NCBI GenBank assembly: GCA_964368075.1
Contig: CAYJAD010000004.1
Location: 24,828 to 88,827 of the forward strand
Source of the DNA: CAYJAD01 sp964368075
GTDB lineage: Bacteria; Desulfobacterota; Desulfovibrionia; Desulfovibrionales; Desulfovibrionaceae
Direction of reading: 5' to 3'
DNA: 64,000 nt
Shown here: positions 9,083 to 17,153 of the stretch, one piece after another
How positions within the stretch are numbered: the first letter of the stretch is position 1
How the letters are laid out: each line of letters opens with the position of its first letter
Translations under genes and position numbers: made by a program
Notes under the pieces: generated by a model
What the model saw: the letters and a program-made list of their open reading frames with translations, nothing else
What the model was told of the DNA's origin: nothing
Database searches by the model: none

Positions 9083-9612
9083 AATAATTCTCCTCTGTAT
9101 CGATAGTAAATTTTTTTACCAAGGTTTTTGGGTAGGTAAAAATCTTATTAATAGGTTAAAGATTGTCTAAAGAAATTTTCGTTTTTCATGGCAAGACCTT
9201 AAAAAAAGTCTAGACATTTCGCTGTACTCGATAACTTTTTATACCACTGCAGCACCTTTACTGTCAAGAAAAGCCTATAAGAAAAGCAAGGAGTCCTGAG
9301 CGCTGTTAAAAAAATGAGTAGTAAATTTCTGCCTTGAAGGTGCTTTTTTAGTAGCTTGATAAAATAAAAATAAATAAAAAATACTGTTATGACGCCATGT
9401 AAGCGAAATTAGCGAAAGTTTAAGGGGGTAAACTAGAAAATTTTAATCTTAACAAATGGTTATCGTTTTTTTTGAAAGGAACTTTTAAGAGGTTTTATGA
9501 AGAGCAAAAAGGCGTATTGATAAAATTTCCAATAGCATGTGTCACAAAGGAGCTTTACATAAAATTTTCTTTGTACTATGGATGAGTAAACCACTTACAG
9601 GAGCGCTGTATT
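9083..9612. other. 530-bp intergenic region
   Basis: No convincing gene is present. The region separates two divergent genes and must hold both promoters, but I cannot assign clear -35/-10 pairs. The only strong structure is an 8-bp stem closing a 78-base insert and followed by a T-run (9251-9350), listed separately as a possible small RNA. Reading frames here are AT-rich fragments lacking RBSs. Confidence 0.5.
9251..9350 (+). ncRNA. Candidate small RNA (closing stem plus T-run)
   Basis: AGCACCTT (9251-9258) pairs with AAGGTGCT (9337-9344), which is immediately followed by TTTTT. A long stem-closed insert ending in a U-tract is the form of many small bacterial RNAs. No promoter is clear just upstream, and no known RNA family is recognised. 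The long loop could also reduce this to a coincidental terminator. Confidence 0.25.
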
Positions 9613-10416
9613 ATGTCAGAAAATATTGCAAGTGTAAGACAGGCCCTACGGCAAGTTCCATCGCAGGTAAAGCAAGGCAACAGTGCCGCCGCTGCACAAG
9701 CCATTCAAAATGCCTTAAAAACCATGCGTACCAATTTATTAAAACCCGAACGAAAAGAACTTACTGAATTGCTAGATAATGCTGTTTTAAGCTTATCTAC
9801 TGATCCAGGAGTAAAGAAAGTTTTCCCTCTTTCCCTCAAATATATTCCCGGCGAAGAAGTCTTGTTGGGGCAAAATATGGCGCAGTTGCAAAATTGTTTT
9901 GCAGAGCAAGCGCAACAAGAAGCTGAAGAAGCAAAGCGCCAAGCAGACGAAAAGAAAAAGCAGCGTCTTGAAAAAGGGAGAGCCGAGCTTGCTACCAATG
10001 TAGAAAAAGGCCGCGCTACCTTGATTTCTCTGGGGAGAGATTTTCCACAGGATGCTGAACTGTTGGGGCATATTGGGGAAGCTTTTTTGAAGGCTAAGCT
10101 CTATGATGAAGCTGTGTCTTTCTTAACAGAAGCCTTAGATTTGCGCGATGATATTTTACCTTTATATAACTCTATAGGCATAGCCTTGCGTGAATTAAGG
10201 CGTTTTCCCTTGGCAGAAACCTACTATTTGCGCGCATCGAAATATTTACGCAATGACCCTAATTTATATTTTAATATTTCCAGATTATACTTAGAATGGA
10301 ATAAATTAGATAAAGCACGTCAATCGGCATTGGTGGCGCTGAAGCTAGATTCGGATTTCACGCATGCACAAAAGTTGCTTGTGCATATTGATAAAAAAAT
10401 TGCTGAAGCTGAGTAG
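9613..10416 (+). CDS. Tetratricopeptide repeat protein
   Basis: 267 residues. An N-terminal helical part is followed by a highly charged coiled-coil segment (about 95-130, rich in E, A, Q, K) and then three to four TPR-like units (about 135-260, for example GEAFLKAKLYDEAVSFLTEAL, then AETYYLRASKYL, then ARQSALVALKL). There is no signal peptide, so it is probably a cytosolic scaffold or adaptor. AGGAG lies upstream of the ATG. It stands alone between a 530-bp gap and a convergent DUF721 gene, so its partner is not shown by context. Confidence 0.75.
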   Translation: MSENIASVRQALRQVPSQVKQGNSAAAAQAIQNALKTMRTNLLKPERKELTELLDNAVLSLSTDPGVKKVFPLSLKYIPGEEVLLGQNMAQLQNCFAEQAQQEAEEAKRQADEKKKQRLEKGRAELATNVEKGRATLISLGRDFPQDAELLGHIGEAFLKAKLYDEAVSFLTEALDLRDDILPLYNSIGIALRELRRFPLAETYYLRASKYLRNDPNLYFNISRLYLEWNKLDKARQSALVALKLDSDFTHAQKLLVHIDKKIAEAE

Positions 10417-10537
10417 CCCATTGAAAAAATAGATTTTGTTGCTGTGTTTTATACTATGTATAGCAGAAAGCTTTTTTGCTTGGTTTATCGCGTATGTTTT
10501 TTTAAGCAATCTGTCTTATATTGCCTGTAACTGGTTG

Positions 10538-11011
10538 TTAGGACGCAGTCATTTTACTTTTTTGCACGTATAAGGCATAGCAACGAGCCACAGGGTTTGT
10601 GGTAGGCATGTTTTCCAAGTATTTACCATGCAAGGGGGTTGCGGGAAACAGTTGTACGGCTACCTTTTTTTGAGGCTGGCTGAGTACATCAAGCGGTCTT
10701 TTGTCTAAAGCCAGCTGTACACGCACCGCCGTAAAAAATTCACGCCCCATAAAGGCATTGGCTCTTTCTAAAATGTCCCACTGCATGAAGGAAAGCTCTT
10801 GCATGCTCATAGCATCTTCGCCACCCACCAAGAGTACAGAGTTTTTACAGCCCAAAGGCCAAGCCAACGCGGCGATTTCGTCGCCCATAACCATAGGCCA
10901 ATGTTGCCAAAGGCGCACAAGGTGTACTTTTTCTGCTTGCCCAATGTTTCTCATAAAACGTTCTAGACTAGCGCGGATGCTCACAGGACGACGCCAATAT
11001 CTTCTCTTCAT
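10538..11011 (-). CDS. DUF721 (DciA-like) family protein
   Basis: 157 residues. The N-terminal half (about 10-95) carries the DUF721 pattern: LVRLWQHWPMVMGDEIAALAWPLG, then a stretch ending in VGGEDAMSMQELSFMQWDILERANAF. DciA, the best-known member, helps load the replicative helicase DnaB in bacteria that lack DnaC. The family match is good, but a role in replication is inferred from the family only. It is convergent with the TPR gene, with no other replication gene adjacent. Confidence 0.65.
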   Translation of the reverse strand: MKRRYWRRPVSIRASLERFMRNIGQAEKVHLVRLWQHWPMVMGDEIAALAWPLGCKNSVLLVGGEDAMSMQELSFMQWDILERANAFMGREFFTAVRVQLALDKRPLDVLSQPQKKVAVQLFPATPLHGKYLENMPTTNPVARCYALYVQKSKMTAS

Positions 11012-11376
11012 GTGGGCACTATATGGTATTTTGCCTTTTTTAGAAAGCTTTTGTGAAAAGAGAAAGGTAGCGTATAAAAATTAATAAAAACACAATATTA
11101 GATGTTTTTATTGCGAAAAAATCATTGACATAGATATAGCTTTGTGCTCTTTTTCATGAAAATAATGCTTTAACAGGCTGTTGAAAAAGTGCACATTGCT
11201 TCGTCAGATTTGTTTTTTGCTCCAGTTACGTATGTCTCTATACGCGCCTTCCGCAAAAAAACTTCGTCTTCCTCGCACTTTACACTTTTTGAACAGCCTG
11301 TAGTAACTTTATAAAAATAGACTTTTCTGTAATTTTGAGTTTTTCAACAGGCTGTTAAGCACCAGAGAGGGAATAC
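11012..11376. other. 365-bp leader region upstream of the Dcu transporter
   Basis: Contains the promoters of two divergent genes and one copy of a TA-flanked palindromic element (11171-11357), which ends 19 bp before the transporter start codon. The rest is AT-rich with no gene. No clear FNR or sigma54 site was found by eye. Confidence 0.5.
11171..11357 (+). repeat. TA-flanked palindromic interspersed element, copy A
   Basis: Starts TA-ACAGGCTGTTGAAAAA and ends TTTTTCAACAGGCTGT-TA, so the termini are inverted repeats apart from one central base. An internal inverted end (TTTTTGAACAGCCTG-TA, to 11302) makes the first 130 bp a long imperfect hairpin. The inner arms are TTGTTTTTTGC and GCAAAAAAAC. 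A closely similar copy lies at 22784-22982. No coding capacity. It is consistent with a non-autonomous MITE-like element whose target is TA, but no transposase is present in the window. Confidence 0.75.
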
Positions 11377-12696
11377 ATGTTATATTTCGAATTTTTCTTT
11401 TTATTTTGCATGCTCTATTTAGGGAGCCGCTTCAGTGGCGTGGGCCTAGGGGCCATTGCAGCCTTAGGACTTATGGTGGAGGTTTTTATATTCCGTATGC
11501 CTTTGGCAGAACCACCAGTGGCTGTGATGTTGATTATTCTTTCTGTAGTTACTTGTGCCGCTGTATTAGAAGCCGCCGGTGGGTTGAAGTATATGCTACA
11601 ATTGGCTGAGGGAATTTTGCGGAATAACCCTAAACAAATTACTATTCTTGGCCCTTTTGCCACGTATTTTGTAACTCTTTTACTTGGCACAGGGCATGCC
11701 GTGTATTCTATCATGCCTATTATTGGCGATGTAGCCTTAAAAAATAATATTCGCCCTGAGCGCCCTATGGCGGCGGCGTCTGTTGCTTCGCAAATAGGTA
11801 TATGTGCAAGCCCCATTGCGGCGGTAACGGTATACTACTTAAGTCAATTGGCAGAAATTGACCCTAGTATTAATCTATTAAGTATACTCATGGTTACCAT
11901 TCCTTCTACTATGGTGGGCGTGCTGTTGGTATGTTTATACAGCTTTAAACGCGGTAAAGAATTGATGGATGACCCCGAATATCAAAGACGTCTTCAAGAT
12001 CCTAAGTGGAAAAAAATTCTTGAGAGCAAGGCTCCTGCAGCAGAAAGCGAAAAGCTGCCTTCCTCGGCAAAGCTGTCTGTGCTTCTTTTTTTATGTGCTC
12101 TTATTTGCATTGTTTTTGTCGCCATGGTGCCTGAGGTGCGTACCATTGGTACGCAAGTGATTCCCATGGATAAAATAATTCAAATGATGATGCTGGCTTT
12201 TGCCGGTATCATTCTTGTGGCTACCAAAACCAGTACAGCAAAAATCCCTGAAGGGGTAGTCTTTAAGTCCGGCATGGTGGCCACCATAGCTATTTTTGGT
12301 ATTGCGTGGATGAGCGACACGTTCTTTCAATACGCCATGCCCACTTTTAAGGCATCCATTACAGGCATGGTGCACGATTACCCTTGGACTTTCGCCTTGG
12401 CTTTGGCTGTGGTGTCTATTGTGGTGAATTCTCAGGCTGCCACGGCGCGTATTATGTTGCCTGTAGGGCTAGGTTTGGGTTTGCACCCGTCAGTGCTTAT
12501 TGGCCTTATTCCAGCTACCTATGCCTACTTCTTTTTTCCTGTATATCCCTCTGATGTGGCCACAGTGAATTTTGATGTAAGCGGCACAACCAAGGTAGGC
12601 AAGTGGTATTTTAACCATAGCTTTATGGTTCCCGGCCTTATTGGCGTAAGCTCCGCTTGCACAGTGGGCTATTTGCTGGCAAGTATTATTTTTTAG
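11377..12696 (+). CDS. dcuA: Anaerobic C4-dicarboxylate transporter, Dcu family
   Basis: 439 residues and about ten membrane segments, the usual length for DcuA/DcuB. Family landmarks include LLGTGHAVYSIMPII near 107-121, ASVASQIGICASPIAA near 133-148, and NSQAATARIMLPVG near 350. Dcu carriers exchange aspartate, fumarate, malate and succinate in anaerobes. The next gene is aspartate ammonia-lyase, as in the aspA-dcuA pairing of enterobacteria, which favours DcuA (aspartate uptake, succinate antiport) over DcuB, though sequence alone does not separate them. A GAGAGGG RBS precedes the ATG. The leader contains repeat copy A. Confidence 0.85.
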   Translation: MLYFEFFFLFCMLYLGSRFSGVGLGAIAALGLMVEVFIFRMPLAEPPVAVMLIILSVVTCAAVLEAAGGLKYMLQLAEGILRNNPKQITILGPFATYFVTLLLGTGHAVYSIMPIIGDVALKNNIRPERPMAAASVASQIGICASPIAAVTVYYLSQLAEIDPSINLLSILMVTIPSTMVGVLLVCLYSFKRGKELMDDPEYQRRLQDPKWKKILESKAPAAESEKLPSSAKLSVLLFLCALICIVFVAMVPEVRTIGTQVIPMDKIIQMMMLAFAGIILVATKTSTAKIPEGVVFKSGMVATIAIFGIAWMSDTFFQYAMPTFKASITGMVHDYPWTFALALAVVSIVVNSQAATARIMLPVGLGLGLHPSVLIGLIPATYAYFFFPVYPSDVATVNFDVSGTTKVGKWYFNHSFMVPGLIGVSSACTVGYLLASIIF

Positions 12697-12710
12697 CAGT
12701 GAGTTTAGCT

Positions 12711-12848
12711 AGTGTCGTCAGGTGCGCCTTTTCGGCTTTTTCTGTGTCAAAGTTTACGAGCTTTTTCGATTTGTATGTTGGTATAGTTTTCTTTAAAGCT
12801 CGCTTGTCTTTCTTGATAAATCATGAAAATTCGCAATTTGGCGACACT
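12711..12848. repeat. Nested long palindrome between dcuA and aspA
   Basis: AGTGTCGTCA (12711-12720) pairs with TGGCGACACT (12839-12848), and inside it CGAGCTTT pairs with AAAGCTCG. The intervening arms show further partial pairing, giving a long cruciform-like structure of about 138 bp, 15 bp after the dcuA stop. The left arm, with its flank, recurs at 22061-22077 (TAGTGTCGTCAAGGTGC). It may limit transcription from dcuA into aspA or be a degenerate mobile palindrome. Confidence 0.55.
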
Positions 12849-12916
12849 GCCTCAATATGATGTATCAGCGCTGGTGTACTAATTGTTTTCAAAAACAAAT
12901 AAAAAGGAGTCTATGA

Positions 12917-14314
12917 ATGTCAACACGTGTAGAACATGATTTTTTAGGTGAGCTTGTTATTCCCAATGATGTGTATTATGGTGTGCAAACCTATCGCGCC
13001 ATTGACAATTTTTACATTTCACACAGTAAAATCAAAGATATTCCAGAATTTATTCGCGCTTTTGCCTATGTAAAAAAAGCAGCAGCCATGGCTAATAAAG
13101 AATTTGGTCTTTTGGATGATGCTATTTTCACTGCTATTTGTGGCGCATGTGACGAAATTATTGACGGCAAATTGCATGACCAATTCCCCACAGATTGCTT
13201 TCAGGGCGGCGCAGGTACCTCTTGTAATATGAATGCCAACGAGGTTATTGCCAATAGAGCTTTAGAGCTTATGGGGCATAAAAAAGGTGAATATCAATAC
13301 TGCCATCCTAACAATCATGTAAACTGCTCTCAGTCTACCAACGATGCCTACCCCACAGCCTTACACCTTGCTTTACATGCCATGCTTGGCAGGCTGATCA
13401 ATGCTATTCGCTATCTTCATGATGGCTTTATGCTGAAAGGAGAAGAGTTTAGTGATATTGTAAAAATGGGTAGAACTCAATTACAAGACGCAGTGCCTAT
13501 GACATTAGGTATGGAATTTACCGCCTATGCCACCACTTTAGAAGTGGAAGTAGGGCGCCTTGAATATGCGGCTTCTTGCTTGCTAGAGGTAAATATGGGT
13601 GCCACTGCCATTGGCACTGGCATTTGCTCTCCTCAAGGCTATGCGCCCTTATGCGTACAAAAATTAAAGGAAGTCAGCGGGCTTAATGTAAAGCTTTCAT
13701 CAAATCTTATTGAGGCCACATGGGATACAGGTGTCTATGTTTTCGTGTCTGCTGCCATTAAAAGCGCCGCAGTGAAAATTTCCAAAATATGTAACGACCT
13801 GCGTCTCCTTTCTTCAGGGCCACGTTGCGGCCTTAATGAAATTAATTTGCCGCAATTACAGCCCGGCTCATCCATTATGCCCGGAAAGGTGAATCCTGTC
13901 ATACCTGAAGTGGTAAACCAAGTGTGCTTTGACGTTATGGGGAAAGACCTAACCGTAACCCTTGCTTCCGAAGCAGGACAGTTAGAGTTAAACGTTATGG
14001 AACCGGTTATTGCACACTGCCTCTTTGACGGCTTGAACAGATTGCGCCGTGCTGTGCGTACTTTGCAAGATAAATGCGTAGATGGCATTACCGCCAATAG
14101 AGATGTATGCCGCTCTCTTGTGGAAAATAGCATAGGCATTGTTACAGCCTTAAATCCGCATATCGGCTATGAAGCGTCGGCTTCTGTGGCAAGAGAAGCT
14201 TTAGAAAAAAATGCTTCTGTTTATGATTTGGTACTAGAACGCAAGTTGCTTAGCAAGGAACAGCTAGACGAAATTCTGTCACCTGAGGCTATGCTACACC
14301 CCAGAGAAGCATAA
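12917..14314 (+). CDS. aspA: Aspartate ammonia-lyase
   Basis: 465 residues, typical of the family. It converts aspartate to fumarate and ammonia in the cytosol. The fumarase/aspartase signature SSIMPGKVNP is intact near residue 318, with the catalytic serine in that loop. The N-terminal GVQTYRAIDNF and QGGAGTSCNMNANEVIANRA are aspartase-type rather than fumarase-type. An AAAGGAG RBS points to the ATG at 12917; an ATG 4 bases earlier is out of frame and dead-ends. With the upstream Dcu carrier it forms an aspartate-to-fumarate module that could feed anaerobic respiration or nitrogen supply. Confidence 0.92.
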   Translation: MSTRVEHDFLGELVIPNDVYYGVQTYRAIDNFYISHSKIKDIPEFIRAFAYVKKAAAMANKEFGLLDDAIFTAICGACDEIIDGKLHDQFPTDCFQGGAGTSCNMNANEVIANRALELMGHKKGEYQYCHPNNHVNCSQSTNDAYPTALHLALHAMLGRLINAIRYLHDGFMLKGEEFSDIVKMGRTQLQDAVPMTLGMEFTAYATTLEVEVGRLEYAASCLLEVNMGATAIGTGICSPQGYAPLCVQKLKEVSGLNVKLSSNLIEATWDTGVYVFVSAAIKSAAVKISKICNDLRLLSSGPRCGLNEINLPQLQPGSSIMPGKVNPVIPEVVNQVCFDVMGKDLTVTLASEAGQLELNVMEPVIAHCLFDGLNRLRRAVRTLQDKCVDGITANRDVCRSLVENSIGIVTALNPHIGYEASASVAREALEKNASVYDLVLERKLLSKEQLDEILSPEAMLHPREA

Positions 14315-14326
14315 GTTGGTTTTTTA

Positions 14327-14380
14327 TTGAGGGGGGAAGGGGTGCTTTTGCTAGCGCCAAAAAGTACCCCATCCCCTCAA
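14327..14380. repeat. 54-bp palindromic repeat, copy 1 (convergent junction)
   Basis: Palindrome with arms TTGAGGGG and CCCCTCAA and the core GCTAGCGCCAAAAAG. The reverse complement matches 20791-20844 at 46 of 54 positions by hand alignment. It sits between the 3' ends of aspA and a convergent transporter gene. No U-tract follows on either strand, so it is not a classical intrinsic terminator. Confidence 0.7.
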
Positions 14381-14586
14381 ACTCCCCCCATCCCCTCAAA
14401 ACGCGCTCGAAAAAATAAGAGTCTAATATTTGTCAAACAAAAGTGTTGGGCAATAGTATCACTTTTTACAATATGGGCAATAAGCGTGTTTTGAAGGGAA
14501 TCTGGGGGAGGCTTTTTGATAGTTTTCAAATTACAATCCACCGCAAGCAAAAGTTTCCTCCAGAAAAAGCACTCGTCAGCGTTTCC

Positions 14587-15519
14587 TCAGTAATATTTCT
14601 TCTTTAATACTTCAGAAATAATAGAAAGAATCGGCAATTCCAATAAAGGCCCCACAATGAGCGAGAGTGCAATAAGGGGTTCTGTGGAAAAGGCGGTAAC
14701 AGCTATGGCTAAAGCCAGTGGCGAATTTCGTGCTAATGTTGTAAAGTGTAAAGAAATTAGGTCTTTGTTATTGAATTTTAGATGGTTTCCTACTATTTGA
14801 ACAAAAAAATAGGTGATGATGAAAAAGCAAATGAGGGGAATAAAAAGCTTCAAAAATAAAATATGATTTGTCACTACATTTTCGCCTTCAGAAGCAAACA
14901 TGACCAGTACTGCTAAGCAAAGGAAGATAAGCTGTAGATTTTCGCTTTTTTCTGCTAAAAATGTTTGCGCTTTAGGTCTTTTTAGCAAGATTTTTTTGGC
15001 AATCATGGCACAAATAAAAGGAATAAGTAAAACGATGGCAATGCTTTGTAAAATGGTTGCAAATTCTATATTCACAGAGCTTTTGAAAAAGAGTAATAAA
15101 TATATTGGCAGAAGAGCTACTTGTAATAATAAGTTTATGGGTAAAATATACATGTTTAATTCAACATTGCCGCCAGTCAATTTTGTAAACATAAGATACC
15201 AATCGGTACAAGGTGTTACAAGTAACATCATAAGTCCTATTCGAATTGCCATGGAGTCTTCGAAGAAGATAATTCCCAAAAAGTACGCAACGATTGGCGT
15301 AAAGACAAAGTTTATTAAAATACTGGAAAGGGTATATTTTATGTTTGAAAATGACTTCTTTAATTGCTGCATATCCACAGATAAAAAAACAATAAAAAGT
15401 AAAAGAATTAAAAATAGTTCTACTAAGAATATGGGCACTTCACCAAAAGGAGTAAATACTCCAAGGAAAAGTCCTAGCAGTGCAGAGCTTAAAATCAGTA
15501 CGGGTTGTAGTTTATACAT
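14587..15519 (-). CDS. BASS/ACR3-superfamily membrane transporter
   Basis: 310 residues and about ten hydrophobic segments. The central LVTPCTDWYLMFTKLTGGN segment and the LPINLLLQ stretch match bacterial bile acid:sodium symporter-like proteins often labelled arsenic resistance proteins (SBF fold). A C-terminal RNSPLALAIAVTAF motif lies in the expected crossing region. Substrate is uncertain: arsenite export and organic anion transport are both known in the superfamily. No ars regulator or reductase is adjacent, so an arsenic role is not supported by context. It is unusually rich in Phe/Ile and AT bases compared with neighbours. Confidence 0.75.
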   Translation of the reverse strand: MYKLQPVLILSSALLGLFLGVFTPFGEVPIFLVELFLILLLFIVFLSVDMQQLKKSFSNIKYTLSSILINFVFTPIVAYFLGIIFFEDSMAIRIGLMMLLVTPCTDWYLMFTKLTGGNVELNMYILPINLLLQVALLPIYLLLFFKSSVNIEFATILQSIAIVLLIPFICAMIAKKILLKRPKAQTFLAEKSENLQLIFLCLAVLVMFASEGENVVTNHILFLKLFIPLICFFIITYFFVQIVGNHLKFNNKDLISLHFTTLARNSPLALAIAVTAFSTEPLIALSLIVGPLLELPILSIISEVLKKKYY

Positions 15520-15720
15520 GTTTTGCTCACTAAAATGGCCTTGAAAGTTGAAAAATAAAGTTGTAAACAGGTAACCGCAAAATTGTGCAATTTTCGAGCA
15601 AGGAAGTCGAGCTATTTATTCACATTGCCTCCTTGTGCATATTGCTTGGTGCTTTTTTAATGACTTGATAAAGTTTCCGATGATATGTAAACACGCTTTA
15701 AAAATAATGGACGCTTTTTT

Positions 15721-16074
15721 ATGACAAAATCAATTATACTTTTTGAAATAACACCCAAGAAAGCTGGGCTAAAAGATCAGTTTGCGCATGTGGAAAAAGT
15801 TTTACCTCATGTGGTTAGAGCTCCCGGCTTTATTTCGGCAGAGTCTTTTACAAGTCTTGTTCAGGAAGAAAAATACTGTTTTCTCTGTGTTTTTGAAAGT
15901 GATGAGAGCGCTAGACAATGTCGCGACGCTACAGAGCAGATATCTGAGCAAAATGGGAGGCAAGAAAATTTATTTGAAAATTATACCATAACTGTAGGGT
16001 CTGTTGTGCGGCAATATACACACGAAGACAGAAATAACGCGCCACAAGATTCTAACGATTTTTTAGTGTTTTAA
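15721..16074 (+). CDS. ABM-fold protein (antibiotic biosynthesis monooxygenase-like)
   Basis: 117 residues with the small ferredoxin-like ABM pattern: a beta strand SIILFEITPKKAG, then APGFISAESF, then YCFLCVFESDESA. It is a paralogue of the protein at 16555, sharing the ending LFENYTITVGSVV. The C-terminal tail of about 20 residues is an addition. The conserved W/H residues of the second helix are altered here (QCRDATEQISEQ), so enzymatic activity is doubtful. It lies 20 bp before ogt. Function is unknown; family members include quinone or haem monooxygenases and stress proteins. Confidence 0.7.
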   Translation: MTKSIILFEITPKKAGLKDQFAHVEKVLPHVVRAPGFISAESFTSLVQEEKYCFLCVFESDESARQCRDATEQISEQNGRQENLFENYTITVGSVVRQYTHEDRNNAPQDSNDFLVF

Positions 16075-16093
16075 TCAAATTTTAGGGGGAATT

Positions 16094-16558
16094 ATGACCG
16101 GTTTTGCCATATACGAAACAAAAATGGGTTTTTTCAAAGTAGCCTATGAAGATGGTTATATTATCTATTTGAAAAAACTACACACTACGAGCATAGATGA
16201 TTTCGGAATGAAAACCTCACTTACGGATAAAACCTGTGCGCAATTGTGCGAATATTTGGAAGGAAAAAGAAAAACCTTTGATATCCCCTATAAGCTTGAG
16301 GGAACAGAATTTCAAAAAAAAGTATGGCATGCTCTTTGCGACATACCTTATGGGCAAGTGCGCAGCTATAAAGATATCGCCATTGCTGTGGGAAATCCTC
16401 AGGCCTGTCGCGCCGTGGGCATGGCCAATAATAAAAACCCTATGACTGTCATTGTACCTTGCCATAGAGTTATTGGTGCCTCTGGAAAGTTGGTGGGCTA
16501 TGCAGGCGGGCTTGAGATGAAACAATATCTTCTAGCCATGGAGGCAAGATTGGTATGA
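16094..16558 (+). CDS. ogt: Methylated-DNA-protein-cysteine methyltransferase
   Basis: 154 residues. It is a suicide enzyme that moves the methyl group from O6-methylguanine (and O4-methylthymine) to its own cysteine. The active-site motif IVPCHRVIG is intact near residue 120, preceded by the wing-helix signature YGQVRSYKDIA and followed by GYAGG. The N-terminal domain is short, as in Ogt rather than Ada. An AGGGGGA RBS lies just before the ATG. It overlaps the next gene by 4 bp (ATGA), indicating translational coupling with the downstream ABM protein. Confidence 0.93.
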   Translation: MTGFAIYETKMGFFKVAYEDGYIIYLKKLHTTSIDDFGMKTSLTDKTCAQLCEYLEGKRKTFDIPYKLEGTEFQKKVWHALCDIPYGQVRSYKDIAIAVGNPQACRAVGMANNKNPMTVIVPCHRVIGASGKLVGYAGGLEMKQYLLAMEARLV

Positions 16559-16848
16559 GTAAATATATTGTGCTATTTGAGGTTAAGCCCAGCAAAGAAG
16601 GCAAGGTAAAATATTTAGAACTGGCTGCGACGCTGAAACCCATGTTAGAAGGTTTTAAAGGGTTTTTAGGCATGGAACGTTTTCAAAGTCTTATGGATTC
16701 AGATAAAGTGCTTTCTATGAATGTGTGGGAAAATGAAACTGCCATGACTGCGTGGAGAAATATGGCCGAGCACAGAATGAGCCAAAAAAGTGGTAAAACA
16801 AAACTTTTTGAAAGTTATAAAATAACAGTGCTTTCTGTGGTAGAGTAG
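16555..16848 (+). CDS. ABM-fold protein (antibiotic biosynthesis monooxygenase-like)
   Basis: 97 residues with a complete ABM domain: YIVLFEVKPSKEG, FKGFLGMERFQSL, then WRNMAEHRMSQKSG with the tryptophan and histidine commonly kept in the family, ending LFESYKITVLSVV. It overlaps the ogt stop by 4 bp, so it is translated together with the DNA repair protein. It is paralogous to the protein at 15721 and looks the better preserved of the two. Substrate unknown. Confidence 0.78.
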   Translation: MSKYIVLFEVKPSKEGKVKYLELAATLKPMLEGFKGFLGMERFQSLMDSDKVLSMNVWENETAMTAWRNMAEHRMSQKSGKTKLFESYKITVLSVVE

Positions 16849-16898
16849 TGCTGTATCGAGTGCTTAACAGATTTATCTGAAAAATGTTATTTGCTTTT

Positions 16899-16963
16899 TT
16901 TGACATTAGATTGAAATATTTTAATAAAAAAATGTAAACTTCTTTTTTTATTAAATTGTCAAA
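16899..16963 (+). terminator. AT-rich nested hairpin after the ABM gene
   Basis: TTTGACA (16899) pairs with TGTCAAA (16957), and inside it a perfect 13-bp pair TTTAATAAAAAAA / TTTTTTTATTAAA (16920-16932 and 16943-16955). It lies about 50 bp after the ogt-ABM operon. An inner run of seven T could release polymerase. The stem is unusually AT-rich for a terminator. Confidence 0.45.
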
Positions 16964-17113
16964 TAATTAAGCTACAAGAAGAAAATGGCTTGATTTCCCC
17001 TCTATGCTACTAATATATACCCATTTTGTTATTTGTTTGAAAAAATAGATAGATATAGAAAATGAACATTGTGCAAAATGAGTTCCACTTCTACACATTT
17101 TCGTATGGCGTGA

Positions 17114-17153
17114 TTGACAAATACAATGCATTTGCTAGTATCTGGCTAGCCAG
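17114..17153 (+). promoter_or_regulatory. Sigma70-like promoter with overlapping palindromic operator
   Basis: TTGACA (17114-17119), 16-bp spacer, TAGTAT (17136-17141), then the perfect palindrome CTGGCTAGCCAG (17142-17153) covering the expected transcription start. A half-site CTGGCTAG recurs at 17196-17203. Placement suggests a repressor site for the gene at 17271. The binding protein is unknown. Confidence 0.5.

Noticed and set aside
9537..9767. Plus-strand ORF of 76 codons overlapping the TPR gene
   Set aside because: Overlaps the start of the TPR gene in another frame and lacks protein-like composition.
14327..14586. Attachment site or integron-like attC at the palindromic repeat
   Set aside because: No integrase, no cassette genes and the second copy sits at another convergent junction, so a dispersed palindrome is the simpler reading.
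14587..15519. Firm assignment of the BASS/ACR3 protein as an arsenite exporter
   Set aside because: No ArsR, ArsC or ArsA gene nearby and the superfamily has several substrates; only the family is supported.
14900..15544. Plus-strand ORF of 214 codons
   Set aside because: Lies antisense to the well-supported BASS/ACR3 transporter; the translation is lysine/serine-rich without structure.
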